This document shows, piece after piece, positions 16,083 to 22,215 of a stretch of DNA of 22,215 nucleotides. The position numbers were made by a program, and so were the translations under genes. The DNA is taken from assembly GCA_002424575.1 (NCBI GenBank), contig DIKN01000118.1, positions 14,725 through 36,939 on the forward strand, read 5' to 3'. Positions within the stretch are counted from its first letter, which is position 1. Every line of letters starts with the position of its first letter. Source of the DNA: Acholeplasmataceae bacterium UBA5617. Lineage in GTDB: Bacteria > Bacillota_I > Bacilli_A > Acholeplasmatales > Acholeplasmataceae. A model generated the notes under the pieces. That model was not told the DNA's origin. It was given only the letters and a program-made list of their open reading frames with translations, and did not search any database.

Positions 16083-16106
16083 GAGTTTGCTTAAGGAGTT
16101 GATTGA

Positions 16107-17036
16107 ATGAAAATCGCACATAATTATACCGAACTGATTGGAAATACACCACTTTTACGACTTCATCATCTTGAAAAGATGTTTGGATTAGAGGTGGAAT
16201 TGATTGCAAAACTTGAAAATCATAACCCACTGTCGAGTGTAAAAGATCGTTTAGCGTTTGCATTGATTGAGTCAATCGAAGAAAAACACATCATCACATC
16301 TGATACTCACTTTGTTGAACCCACATCAGGTAACACAGGCATAGGTTTAGCATTTATTTGTGCAGCGAAAAATTATAGACTGACATTGATTATGCCAGAA
16401 ACCGTATCGAAAGAACGCATTCAAATCGTTAAAGCATTGGGCGCACATGTTATTTTAACCGATGCAAAATTAGGGATGAAAGGTTCAATTGAATATGCGA
16501 ACATGATGAAATCGAAGGATTCGAAGATCGTGATTCCCATGCAGTTTGAAAATGAAGCCAATCCCAAGATGCATCGAAGAACAACAGCAAAAGAGATTTT
16601 AGACGACACCGATGGAAAAGTTGATTATTTTATTGCAGGTGTCGGAACGGGTGGAACGATTACGGGTGTCGGTGAGGTACTCAAAGAACATGCTAAACAT
16701 GTGAACATTATCGCAGTAGAGCCCAAAGATTCTCCTGTTTTATCGGGAGGTCAAGCGGGATCTCATAAGATTCAAGGGATAGGCGCTGGCTTTATTCCCA
16801 AAGTGTTAAATATAAACATCATCGATGAAATCATGACTGTATCGAATGATGATGCTTTTGAACATGCAAGACTTCTTGCGAAAACAGAAGGTGTTTTTGC
16901 AGGGATTTCCTCAGGAGCTATTTTATCAGCAGCGCTTCATATCGCTAAACGACCTGAAGCTAAAGGCAAGCGCATTGTATTTATTGTATGCGATACGGGT
17001 GAACGCTATCTCTCAACCCCGCTTTATGACCTATGA
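16107..17036 (+). CDS. cysK: Cysteine synthase (O-acetylserine sulfhydrylase)
   Basis: A 309-residue PLP enzyme making L-cysteine from O-acetylserine and sulfide. K46 in NPLSSVKDR forms the Schiff base, TSGNTG at 73-78 is the substrate-binding loop, and GVGTGGTITG binds the PLP phosphate. The start region (YTELIGNTPLLRL) and length are standard for CysK. AAGGAG (16093-16098) is 8 bases before the ATG. Its stop codon overlaps the start of cysE, so the two steps of cysteine synthesis from serine are cotranslated. CysM-type or cystathionine-beta-synthase-type relatives are less likely given the overall match and the cysE partner. Confidence 0.95.
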   Translation: MKIAHNYTELIGNTPLLRLHHLEKMFGLEVELIAKLENHNPLSSVKDRLAFALIESIEEKHIITSDTHFVEPTSGNTGIGLAFICAAKNYRLTLIMPETVSKERIQIVKALGAHVILTDAKLGMKGSIEYANMMKSKDSKIVIPMQFENEANPKMHRRTTAKEILDDTDGKVDYFIAGVGTGGTITGVGEVLKEHAKHVNIIAVEPKDSPVLSGGQAGSHKIQGIGAGFIPKVLNINIIDEIMTVSNDDAFEHARLLAKTEGVFAGISSGAILSAALHIAKRPEAKGKRIVFIVCDTGERYLSTPLYDL

Positions 17037-17545
17037 TGAAATGTACAATCGAAGATGTACGTGCAGCCAAGCAGTTTGATCCAGCTGCACCTTCATGCAT
17101 CATGATTTATTTGACCTATCCAGGTGTCATCGCTTTAAGACGTCACAGACGAGCACATAAATTTTGGATCAAAGGTTTTAAAAATCTTGCCCGCTGGATC
17201 AGTTATCGCACCCGAAAAATCACGGGTGTTGACATTCATCCAGCCGCTCAAATCGGTCATGGTGTGTTCATCGATCACGGTATGGGTACAGTGATTGGTG
17301 AGACAGCAGTGATTGGTGATCATTGTGTCCTCTATCATGGTGTCACATTGGGATCGAATACCTTTGAAAAAGTGGATCGTCATCCTAAATTGGGGAAAAA
17401 CGTGATCGTTTATGCCAATGCAACACTGCTAGGACCCATTAAAATTGGAGATCATAGTGTGGTTGCTGCAGGTGCAGTGGTTGTCAAAGACGCACCTCCA
17501 TACAGCAAACTTATCGGCGTACCAGCACATCGAAATAGCCTTTAA
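17033..17545 (+). CDS. cysE: Serine O-acetyltransferase, short form
   Basis: A 170-residue acetyl-CoA:serine O-acetyltransferase. The left-handed beta-helix hexapeptide repeats run from about residue 65 to 160. The catalytic pair is D67 (GVDIHPAA) and H82 (IDHGMG), spaced 15 as D143/H158 in E. coli CysE. GETAVIGD and HGVTLGS follow as in the family. It is much shorter than E. coli CysE (273): the N-terminal helical domain is mostly reduced, and the protein ends at IGVPAHRNSL directly after the beta-helix, without the extended tail ending in Ile that docks into CysK. ATG 17033 or 17036 is possible; no ribosome site is seen, so translation probably depends on coupling with cysK. Confidence 0.93.
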   Translation: MMKCTIEDVRAAKQFDPAAPSCIMIYLTYPGVIALRRHRRAHKFWIKGFKNLARWISYRTRKITGVDIHPAAQIGHGVFIDHGMGTVIGETAVIGDHCVLYHGVTLGSNTFEKVDRHPKLGKNVIVYANATLLGPIKIGDHSVVAAGAVVVKDAPPYSKLIGVPAHRNSL

Positions 17546-17562
17546 TAAGGCTGTTTTTTTTT
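17537..17562 (+). terminator. Intrinsic terminator of cysK-cysE
   Basis: AGCCTT-TAAT-AAGGCT (17537-17552) followed by G and nine T. The stop codon (17543-17545) lies in the loop, so the stem starts inside the coding region. Confidence 0.88.
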
Positions 17563-17572
17563 ACTTATTATA

Positions 17573-17591
17573 AATAATACGGCTAATTATT
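17573..17591 (+). promoter_or_regulatory. Possible Fur- or DtxR-type box upstream of the iron operon
   Basis: AATAATACGGCTAATTATT has perfect 6-base arms (AATAAT and ATTATT) and agrees with the 19-base Fur box consensus at 11 positions by my count. On the minus strand it contains TTAGCCGTA, 8 of 9 to the half-site TTAGCCTTA of the ZIP operator. It lies upstream of the -35 at 17608. In AT-rich DNA such a match can be chance. Confidence 0.35.
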
Positions 17592-17607
17592 ATATGAGTT
17601 AAATCAG

Positions 17608-17636
17608 TTGAAACATAGGATGAATGCCGCTAAAAT
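17608..17636 (+). promoter_or_regulatory. Promoter of the iron-uptake operon
   Basis: TTGAAA (17608-17613) and TAAAAT (17631-17636) with a 17-base spacer, each 5 of 6 to consensus. The first gene starts at 17677 with AAGAAGGTG at 17661-17669. Confidence 0.72.
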
Positions 17637-17676
17637 AGTCTCGATTGGAATCATTTGTAGAAGAAGGTGTAAAACC

Positions 17677-18003
17677 ATGTATGTTATCTCTCGCGTGTTA
17701 ACGTTTAAAAAAGGATACCGCGATCATATAGAAAATGAATTTATGAAAGAACCTATCATGAAAAAGCATCAGGGGTTTATTCGTCGCGATGTATTGATTG
17801 ATGATAAAGATCCGAACGTTGATGTCGTTCGTATTTTGATTTATTGGGAAAACAAGGAAGCCTTTTATCGCTTTGAAGGAAGTCCAGAGCATATTGCTAT
17901 GCATCGCGATAAAAAGCATACGCACCATCACATACATGAAGGTTTAGTCGATATAAAACGTGAAAGTTATCAGATGTTGACAAGTGATGTCTATGAAAAA
18001 TAG
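17677..18003 (+). CDS. IsdG/HmoA-like ABM-domain protein (possible heme-degrading monooxygenase)
   Basis: A 108-residue ferredoxin-like fold protein of the antibiotic biosynthesis monooxygenase superfamily, closest in pattern to small heme-degrading enzymes (IsdG, HmoA). By alignment from memory to IsdG (N7, W67, H77), only the heme-ligand His is kept, as H76; the Asn place is S5 and the Trp place is F66. A histidine cluster follows (H81, H83, H84, H85, H87) that may bind metal or heme. ATG 17677 is chosen because an upstream TTG frame start at 17608 falls in the -35 box. It is the first gene of the iron operon and overlaps the permease by several codons. Heme cleavage is plausible from context but the altered residues make it uncertain; iron release from siderophores or an unrelated oxidation are alternatives. 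Confidence 0.75.
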   Translation: MYVISRVLTFKKGYRDHIENEFMKEPIMKKHQGFIRRDVLIDDKDPNVDVVRILIYWENKEAFYRFEGSPEHIAMHRDKKHTHHHIHEGLVDIKRESYQMLTSDVYEK

Positions 18004-18976
18004 GCGTACATGGTTACAAGCCAGACGTGTTTGGCTTGTCATTCTTTTCATATTACTTGTTGTAATTTCATTGTTGGTTGGTGTTCTCGATCTTTCATTA
18101 AGTGATTTACTGAAAGGTGATTCGTATGCATGGAACATTCTATGGATTTCTCGATTACCGCGAACGATTGCTATCATTTTAACGGCATCCAGCTTATCGA
18201 TTGCAGGTTTAATCATGCAAGCGACTAGTAGAAACAAATTCATATCGCCCTCAACCGCTGGAACGACAAATGCTGCAATTCTCGGTGTTCTCATCGGATA
18301 TCTTATCATGGGTCATCAACCCGTTATAGTTCGATCAGTTTTTGCTTTTGTATTTGCTCTTTTTTCCACGTTAATCTTCATGATGATGCTCAAAAGGATC
18401 AAGTTTAAAAACGTGATTTATGTACCACTTATTGGGATGATGTACGGTGCAATGATTTCTTCTGTTGCAACATTCATAGCACATCGTTATCAAGCACTCC
18501 AATTTTTAAACACGATTGGTATCGGTGGGTTTTCGAATAAAGCAATTGGTTCATATGAGCTTCTTTATTTAGTTGTTCCAGCAATCGTCTTAGCTTGGCT
18601 TTACGCAACTCGATTCAGCATTGTCGGAATGGGTGACGATTTTGCGAAAAATTTGGGGGTGCACTACGGGTTTGTAATCAGTGTTGGATTGATTATTATT
18701 GCCATTGTCTCATCCATCACATTCGTCATGGTTGGAACTCTTCCCTTTGTTGGATTGATTGTTCCCAATCTTGTTTCTTACTATTATGGAGATCACGTAA
18801 AAAAGACAGTCATTGATATTGCTCTCTTTGGATCTACTTTTGTTTTACTCAATGATATTATAAGTCGCATTGTGGTCTTTCCTTATGAGATTTCAATCAG
18901 TTTTACCATGGGCATCACGGGTGCAGTCATCTTCTTAATCATCATTTTTAGGAGGGTTAAGCATGAAGACGCGTAA
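17987..18976 (+). CDS. yclN: Iron-siderophore ABC permease, YclN/CeuB-like
   Basis: A 329-residue FecCD-type permease with about nine or ten membrane helices. Family marks are IAGLIMQATSRNKFISPSTAG near residues 65-85, as in YclN, and the coupling region PFVGLIVPNLVSYYYG (about 250-265) that contacts the ATPase. It brings ferric siderophore across the membrane with the YclO-like partner. The start could be GTG 17984, ATG 17987 or ATG 17993; all lie inside the end of the preceding gene and no clear ribosome site is seen, so translation is probably coupled. It overlaps the next gene by 14 bases. Confidence 0.9.
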   Translation: MSMKNRRTWLQARRVWLVILFILLVVISLLVGVLDLSLSDLLKGDSYAWNILWISRLPRTIAIILTASSLSIAGLIMQATSRNKFISPSTAGTTNAAILGVLIGYLIMGHQPVIVRSVFAFVFALFSTLIFMMMLKRIKFKNVIYVPLIGMMYGAMISSVATFIAHRYQALQFLNTIGIGGFSNKAIGSYELLYLVVPAIVLAWLYATRFSIVGMGDDFAKNLGVHYGFVISVGLIIIAIVSSITFVMVGTLPFVGLIVPNLVSYYYGDHVKKTVIDIALFGSTFVLLNDIISRIVVFPYEISISFTMGITGAVIFLIIIFRRVKHEDA

Positions 18977-19964
18977 GCATATATGGATATGGATGAGCAC
19001 TATAACAATATTTTCAATTCTGTTCTATCTCTTCTTTTGGATGGTGACGACGCCTTATGATCTCTTCCCAGTTGATCCCGAAAGAGCACAACTAATGCAA
19101 CGTGCAATTATAAATATCTTGTCAAGAAAAACAATTCAAGTGCTTGCGATGGTGATCTCTGCGGTACTCATCAGTTCAACTGCACTTGTGTTTCAAACGA
19201 TGACTCAAAATCGAATATTGACACCTAGTTTAATTGGGTTTGATGCCATGTTTATCACCGTTCAAACATCGATTGTCTTTCTTTTTACCGCATCTTCGAT
19301 TTTATACATCAACACTTATGTGAACTTCTTTGCTGCCACAGCATTGATGCTCTGTGTGTCGTTACTCATGTACCGCATGATATTAAGAAATAATCGTAAC
19401 AACATTGTTTTTTTACTTCTTGTGGGTATGGTGCTATCCACGCTATCACGTTCATTAGCGTCTTTTCTTCAAACGATTATGGATCCTGAAGAGTTTCAAA
19501 GTTTAACCATTCGCACAGAGGTCAGTATTTCGAATATGAACACGTCCATCATTTGGATTGCTGTACCGATGATGCTCATTGTCTTAATACTTATCGTCAA
19601 AGATTTGAAGACATATGATGTGATGTCTTTGGGTGAATCAAACGCTGTTGGATTAGGAGTTTCTTATGCGAAGAAGATGAATCTCGCATTGATTTATATC
19701 GCACTTGCGATGAGTGTTGCAACTGCATTGATAGGACCTCTTTCATTCTTGGGACTGATTGCTGTCAATGCTGCACGAGAAATGCTCAAAACATATCGTC
19801 ACTTGCCCCTTTTAATTTTGTCATCACTGATCGGTATTATCTTTCTGGTCTTAGGTCAAGCCATAATCATTGAAACAGGATATTTGACAACCGTGACCGT
19901 TCTGATCAGTATGGTAGGTGGAGCTTACATGATTTATTTGATACTAAAGGAGAATCGCACATGA
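18963..19964 (+). CDS. yclO: Iron-siderophore ABC permease, YclO/CeuC-like
   Basis: A 333-residue FecCD-type permease, the second half of the transmembrane channel. STALVFQTMTQNRILTPSLIGFD (about 70-92) is the mark of the YclO/FpuC group, and GPLSFLGLIAVNAAREML (about 256-273) is the ATPase-coupling helix. About nine membrane segments are predicted by eye. AGGAGGG (18950-18956) sits inside the end of the preceding permease, 6 bases before the ATG. It ends in an ATGA overlap with the ATPase gene, so all parts are made together. Confidence 0.9.
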   Translation: MKTRKHIWIWMSTITIFSILFYLFFWMVTTPYDLFPVDPERAQLMQRAIINILSRKTIQVLAMVISAVLISSTALVFQTMTQNRILTPSLIGFDAMFITVQTSIVFLFTASSILYINTYVNFFAATALMLCVSLLMYRMILRNNRNNIVFLLLVGMVLSTLSRSLASFLQTIMDPEEFQSLTIRTEVSISNMNTSIIWIAVPMMLIVLILIVKDLKTYDVMSLGESNAVGLGVSYAKKMNLALIYIALAMSVATALIGPLSFLGLIAVNAAREMLKTYRHLPLLILSSLIGIIFLVLGQAIIIETGYLTTVTVLISMVGGAYMIYLILKENRT

Positions 19965-20764
19965 TTGAAATGAAACATATCAGCCACTCGTACGGAGACT
20001 TTAAGGTGCTTAATGATGTGAGTTTAACCATTCAAGACAACAAAATAACCGCTCTTATTGGAGCAAATGGTGCTGGGAAATCAACGCTATTAGGTGTGGT
20101 TTCACGTTTGCTTCATCCAACAGAAGGAGAGATCTTTTTAGATGAAAGAGATATCAAAACGATGAAATCGAAAGAGATCGCTAAGCATCTTGCGATCCTA
20201 AAACAAACCAATCAATTGAATATTCGTATTACGATCCGTGATTTAGTCAGTTTTGGGCGTTTTCCTCACTCAAATGGACGTTTAACGAAAGAAGATTACT
20301 ACAAGATTGATGAAGCCCTTGTCTACATGAATGTTAAAGATATCGAACATAAGTATTTAGATGAAATATCAGGAGGGCAAAGACAAAGAGCATATATCGC
20401 GATGATTATCGCACAAGATACGAAATATATCCTGTTAGACGAACCACTCAACAGTTTGGACATGAGGTATGCGGTTGAGATGATGACGATTTTGCAAAAG
20501 ATGGTCAAGGAACTGGGGAAAACCATCGTGGTCGTTATGCATGATATCAATTTTGCAGCAGCATTTTCGGATCACATTATCGCCATGAAAGATGGCAAAA
20601 TTGTTGAACAAGGATCGATTGATTACATGATGGATAAGAAGATTCTTGATCATATCTTTGACCACGATTTTTGTATAGCAGGTGTTAATGGACGCAAAGT
20701 ATGCATTTATTATAATCATCAACAAACGGCGATACTAGCCGAAAGAAAGGAAGAAGTGTTATAG
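19961..20764 (+). CDS. yclP: Iron-siderophore ABC ATP-binding protein, YclP/CeuD-like
   Basis: A 267-residue ATPase that powers the YclN/YclO-like permease pair. Walker A is GANGAGKST at 34-42, the signature is SGGQ at 137-140, Walker B is LLDEP with D160 and E161, and the H-loop is VMHDI. The segment VSFGRFPHSNGRLTKED is characteristic of YclP/FecE-type importers. All ATPase residues are intact, so it should be active. The ATG overlaps the stop of the permease gene, with AAGGAGA before it. The next gene starts at the base after its stop codon. Confidence 0.94.
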   Translation: MIEMKHISHSYGDFKVLNDVSLTIQDNKITALIGANGAGKSTLLGVVSRLLHPTEGEIFLDERDIKTMKSKEIAKHLAILKQTNQLNIRITIRDLVSFGRFPHSNGRLTKEDYYKIDEALVYMNVKDIEHKYLDEISGGQRQRAYIAMIIAQDTKYILLDEPLNSLDMRYAVEMMTILQKMVKELGKTIVVVMHDINFAAAFSDHIIAMKDGKIVEQGSIDYMMDKKILDHIFDHDFCIAGVNGRKVCIYYNHQQTAILAERKEEVL

Positions 20765-21787
20765 ATGAAAAAATATATATTTGTTTTAATCTTTATGGGT
20801 TTAATAGGTGTTTTAGCGGCATGCACAGCTCAAGATAACCCTACCAATACGTTTGAGCGCGAGGAAGTTGTTTTAACATTTAAGGTGACCTCAGGTGCAC
20901 TGACCAATGAAGCACAGACAGGTTGGACAGGTGGTTCGCGTGTGGATGTGACCAAAGTATTTAAAACCAATCCAGGCGCTGTCGCGATTTTTGCATACGA
21001 TGTTTTAGACATTTTGGACACGGTAGGTTTTGAGCATACGTCGATTGTCGAACTCGGTGTTCCCAAAAACAATCTCCCTGTATATTTAAATAAGTATGCA
21101 ACAAGTGATGTAAAAAATGTGGGTACTCTCTTCATACCTGATTGGGATGCTCTCGATTTATTCATGCCTGATTTGATCATTATTGGTGGACGTTCTGCAG
21201 GTGCATATGACCGATTGGCTGCTGATTATCCATATGCAGACATTTTAGATGTCTCGTTTGTAATTGGTGAATATGAAGAAGGATTGACGCGTAATGCAAA
21301 CAATATAGCCAAAATTTTCCCATCAGTGGCCGATAAGATTGAAGTTGAACTCAATGATATTCTTGAAGAAATGTCAACTATCAAGACAAGTGCACAAAAT
21401 CTTGAAGCTCTCTTTATAATGGTCAATGGAGAAGCTTTATCATTCTATGGACCTCATGGTCGTTTTGCTGCTCTTTACGATGAATTTGGATTCACAGCAG
21501 CTGATCCACTCGCAGAAGAAGGTGGGTCACATGGTAACGTTATCGGTTATGAATATGTTGCATCAGTCAATCCCGCGATTTTGCTCTTACTCGATCGAGG
21601 TGTTGCAACTGGGGGATCATCATCAATAGATGCTGTAAAAGCAAATCAGTTGATAAGAAACACGGAAGCTGGACTAAACAATCGTATTTTCACCTTGGAT
21701 CCTATTGCATGGTATATTAGTACCGGAGGTTTTCAATCGACACGTCAAATGATTAATGATTTGACTACAGTTATTAATGGTATATAA
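20765..21787 (+). CDS. yclQ: Catecholate-siderophore binding lipoprotein, YclQ/CeuE-like
   Basis: A 340-residue lipoprotein with a signal peptide and lipobox LAAC; C20 would be lipidated and anchor the protein outside the membrane. The mature part is a class III periplasmic-binding fold with AIFAYDVLDILDTVGF, DLIIIGGR, SFYGPHGRFAALYDEFGF and the SHGNVIGYEYVASVNPAILLLLDRG region. H256 and Y317 (in DPIAWYISTGG) align with H227 and Y288 of Campylobacter CeuE, with the same spacing of 61; that pair binds iron in tetradentate catecholate complexes. Petrobactin or catecholate breakdown products are thus likely ligands. No siderophore synthesis gene is in the window. It is the last gene of the operon, followed by a terminator. 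Confidence 0.92.
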   Translation: MKKYIFVLIFMGLIGVLAACTAQDNPTNTFEREEVVLTFKVTSGALTNEAQTGWTGGSRVDVTKVFKTNPGAVAIFAYDVLDILDTVGFEHTSIVELGVPKNNLPVYLNKYATSDVKNVGTLFIPDWDALDLFMPDLIIIGGRSAGAYDRLAADYPYADILDVSFVIGEYEEGLTRNANNIAKIFPSVADKIEVELNDILEEMSTIKTSAQNLEALFIMVNGEALSFYGPHGRFAALYDEFGFTAADPLAEEGGSHGNVIGYEYVASVNPAILLLLDRGVATGGSSSIDAVKANQLIRNTEAGLNNRIFTLDPIAWYISTGGFQSTRQMINDLTTVINGI

Positions 21788-21792
21788 ACCAT

Positions 21793-21811
21793 AGTCCCTT
21801 TGGGGACTTTT
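21793..21811 (+). terminator. Intrinsic terminator of the iron operon
   Basis: AGTCCC-TTTG-GGGACT (21793-21808) followed by TTTGTTT. The stem is 6 bp and starts 5 bases after the stop codon. Confidence 0.8.
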
Positions 21812-21834
21812 GTTTCACATAATGTGAAGATGAA

Positions 21835-21863
21835 TTGACAAAGTCATAATTATTTGTTATCAT
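21835..21863 (+). promoter_or_regulatory. Promoter of secG
   Basis: TTGACA (21835-21840) and TATCAT (21858-21863) with a 17-base spacer, 6 of 6 and 5 of 6 to consensus. The secG start lies 26 bases downstream. Confidence 0.85.
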
Positions 21864-21889
21864 TAAGTGAGTTTTTTAGGAGGTTTATG

Positions 21890-22114
21890 ATGAACTGGGC
21901 AGACATTTTAATTATTATCGTCACAATCTTATTGATTGGTGCAGTTTTACTCCAACAATCCCAAGATGATATCAAAGATGCATTCAGCGGTGAAAAATCC
22001 GAACTCTTTAAGAATAGAAAGTCTCGTGGACTTGAGTTATTCTTGGTTCGTGGAACAGCTGTGCTCTCACTGTTACTCATCGGATTAGTGATTGTTTCCA
22101 ACATTTTGCACTAA
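21890..22114 (+). CDS. secG: Preprotein translocase subunit SecG
   Basis: A 74-residue protein with two membrane helices (about 4-21 and 51-70) joined by a polar loop, the standard SecG shape. LLQQSQDDIKDAFSGEKSELF matches the SecG loop pattern (QxSKxxGLxxAFGG-like), and FLVRGTAVLSLLLIGLVI is the second helix. SecG assists SecYE and SecA in protein export. ATG 21890 is favoured over ATG 21887, since AGGAGG (21878-21883) is 6 bases from it and only 3 from the other; earlier frame starts overlap the -10 box. Confidence 0.92.
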   Translation: MNWADILIIIVTILLIGAVLLQQSQDDIKDAFSGEKSELFKNRKSRGLELFLVRGTAVLSLLLIGLVIVSNILH

Positions 22115-22132
22115 GCGATTGAACTGAAAACC

Positions 22133-22159
22133 AAGTGTTTCCGAGGGAAGCACTTTTTT
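22133..22159 (+). terminator. Intrinsic terminator after secG
   Basis: AAGTGTTTCC-GAG-GGAAGCACTT (22133-22155), a 10 bp stem with one T-G wobble and a run of six T. It lies in the 62-base gap before the next gene. Confidence 0.87.
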
Positions 22160-22176
22160 CATCATAAGGGGTTTCT

Positions 22177-22215
22177 ATGCAACGTTATTTCGTTTCTGAA
22201 TGGCGTGGTGAGATT
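22177..22215 (+). CDS. rsmE: Probable 16S rRNA m3U1498 methyltransferase, first 13 codons only
   Basis: Only 13 residues (MQRYFVSEWRGEI) are inside the window. The opening MQRYFV is the common start of RsmE proteins, which methylate N3 of U1498 in 16S rRNA. AAGGGG at 22166-22171 is 5 bases upstream of the ATG. The call rests on this short N-terminus alone, so another gene is possible; the frame is open to the window edge. Confidence 0.5.
   Translation, partial: MQRYFVSEWRGEI

Noticed and set aside
17608..17676. In-frame TTG at 17608 as start of the IsdG-like gene
   Set aside because: It is the -35 hexamer of a good promoter, and ATG 17677 has its own ribosome site and matches the family N-terminus.
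21854..21889. Longer SecG beginning at 21854
   Set aside because: The start overlaps the -10 region and the extension is not SecG-like; AGGAGG points to ATG 21890.
1..22215. TGA-as-tryptophan code, as in Mycoplasma
   Set aside because: TGA ends several genes at the expected family lengths and Trp is TGG in conserved motifs.

Overview
The window reads as an ordinary, gene-dense chromosomal segment from a moderately AT-rich member of the Bacillota/Mycoplasmatota side of the tree. I infer this from strong AGGAGG ribosome sites, consensus sigma-A type promoters, short hairpin terminators, and protein families that resemble those of Bacillus-like and Acholeplasma/Izemoplasma-like bacteria. TGA is used as a stop (for example at 8732-8734, 10072-10074 and 17034-17036) and tryptophan is TGG, so this is the standard bacterial code and not a Mycoplasma/Spiroplasma code. 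The exact lineage cannot be fixed from the sequence. No tRNA, rRNA, CRISPR array, insertion sequence or phage gene was seen.

Layout. 1-1036: the end of a small membrane-associated ORF, a DUF2089 zinc-ribbon/HTH protein and a SHOCT-like partner. 1037-1124: a hairpin-rich leader. 1125-4677: two overlapping half-ABC exporters of the BmrC/BmrD heterodimer type, ending in a terminator that overlaps the stop codon. 4746-5744: a YghZ-type aldo/keto reductase with its own promoter and terminator. 5780-7373: a metal-uptake operon (ZIP permease plus DtxR/MntR-family repressor) with a near-consensus promoter and a perfect DtxR-family palindrome just after the -10. 7412-10074: two tandem MgtE magnesium channel/transporter genes. 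10149-14136: M32 carboxypeptidase, single-chain iron-sulfur L-serine dehydratase and an RlmD/TrmA-family RNA m5U methyltransferase, ending in a bidirectional terminator. 14272-15950 (minus strand): threonine aldolase and, upstream of it, a metallo-beta-lactamase-fold hydrolase, each with its own promoter signal. 16107-17545: cysK and a short cysE overlapping at ATGA, i.e. cysteine synthesis from serine. 17608-21787: a five-gene iron operon with an IsdG-like small monooxygenase-fold protein, two FecCD-type permeases, an ATPase and a lipoprotein of the YclNOPQ/CeuBCDE catecholate-siderophore type. 21835-22159: secG with promoter and terminator. 22177-end: the first 13 codons of a probable rsmE.

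Functionally the window mixes metal homeostasis (Mn/Zn/Fe via ZIP and MntR-like regulator, Mg via MgtE, Fe via YclNOPQ) with serine/glycine/cysteine metabolism (serine dehydratase, threonine aldolase, CysE, CysK). I did not find a clearly novel multi-gene defence or mobile system. The best leads are the iron operon with a His-rich, catalytically altered IsdG-like protein, the predicted autoregulated Mn-type ZIP operon, the hairpin leader before the drug-exporter pair, and several family deviations (RNA methyltransferase without its Fe-S cysteines, CysE without the CysK-binding tail).
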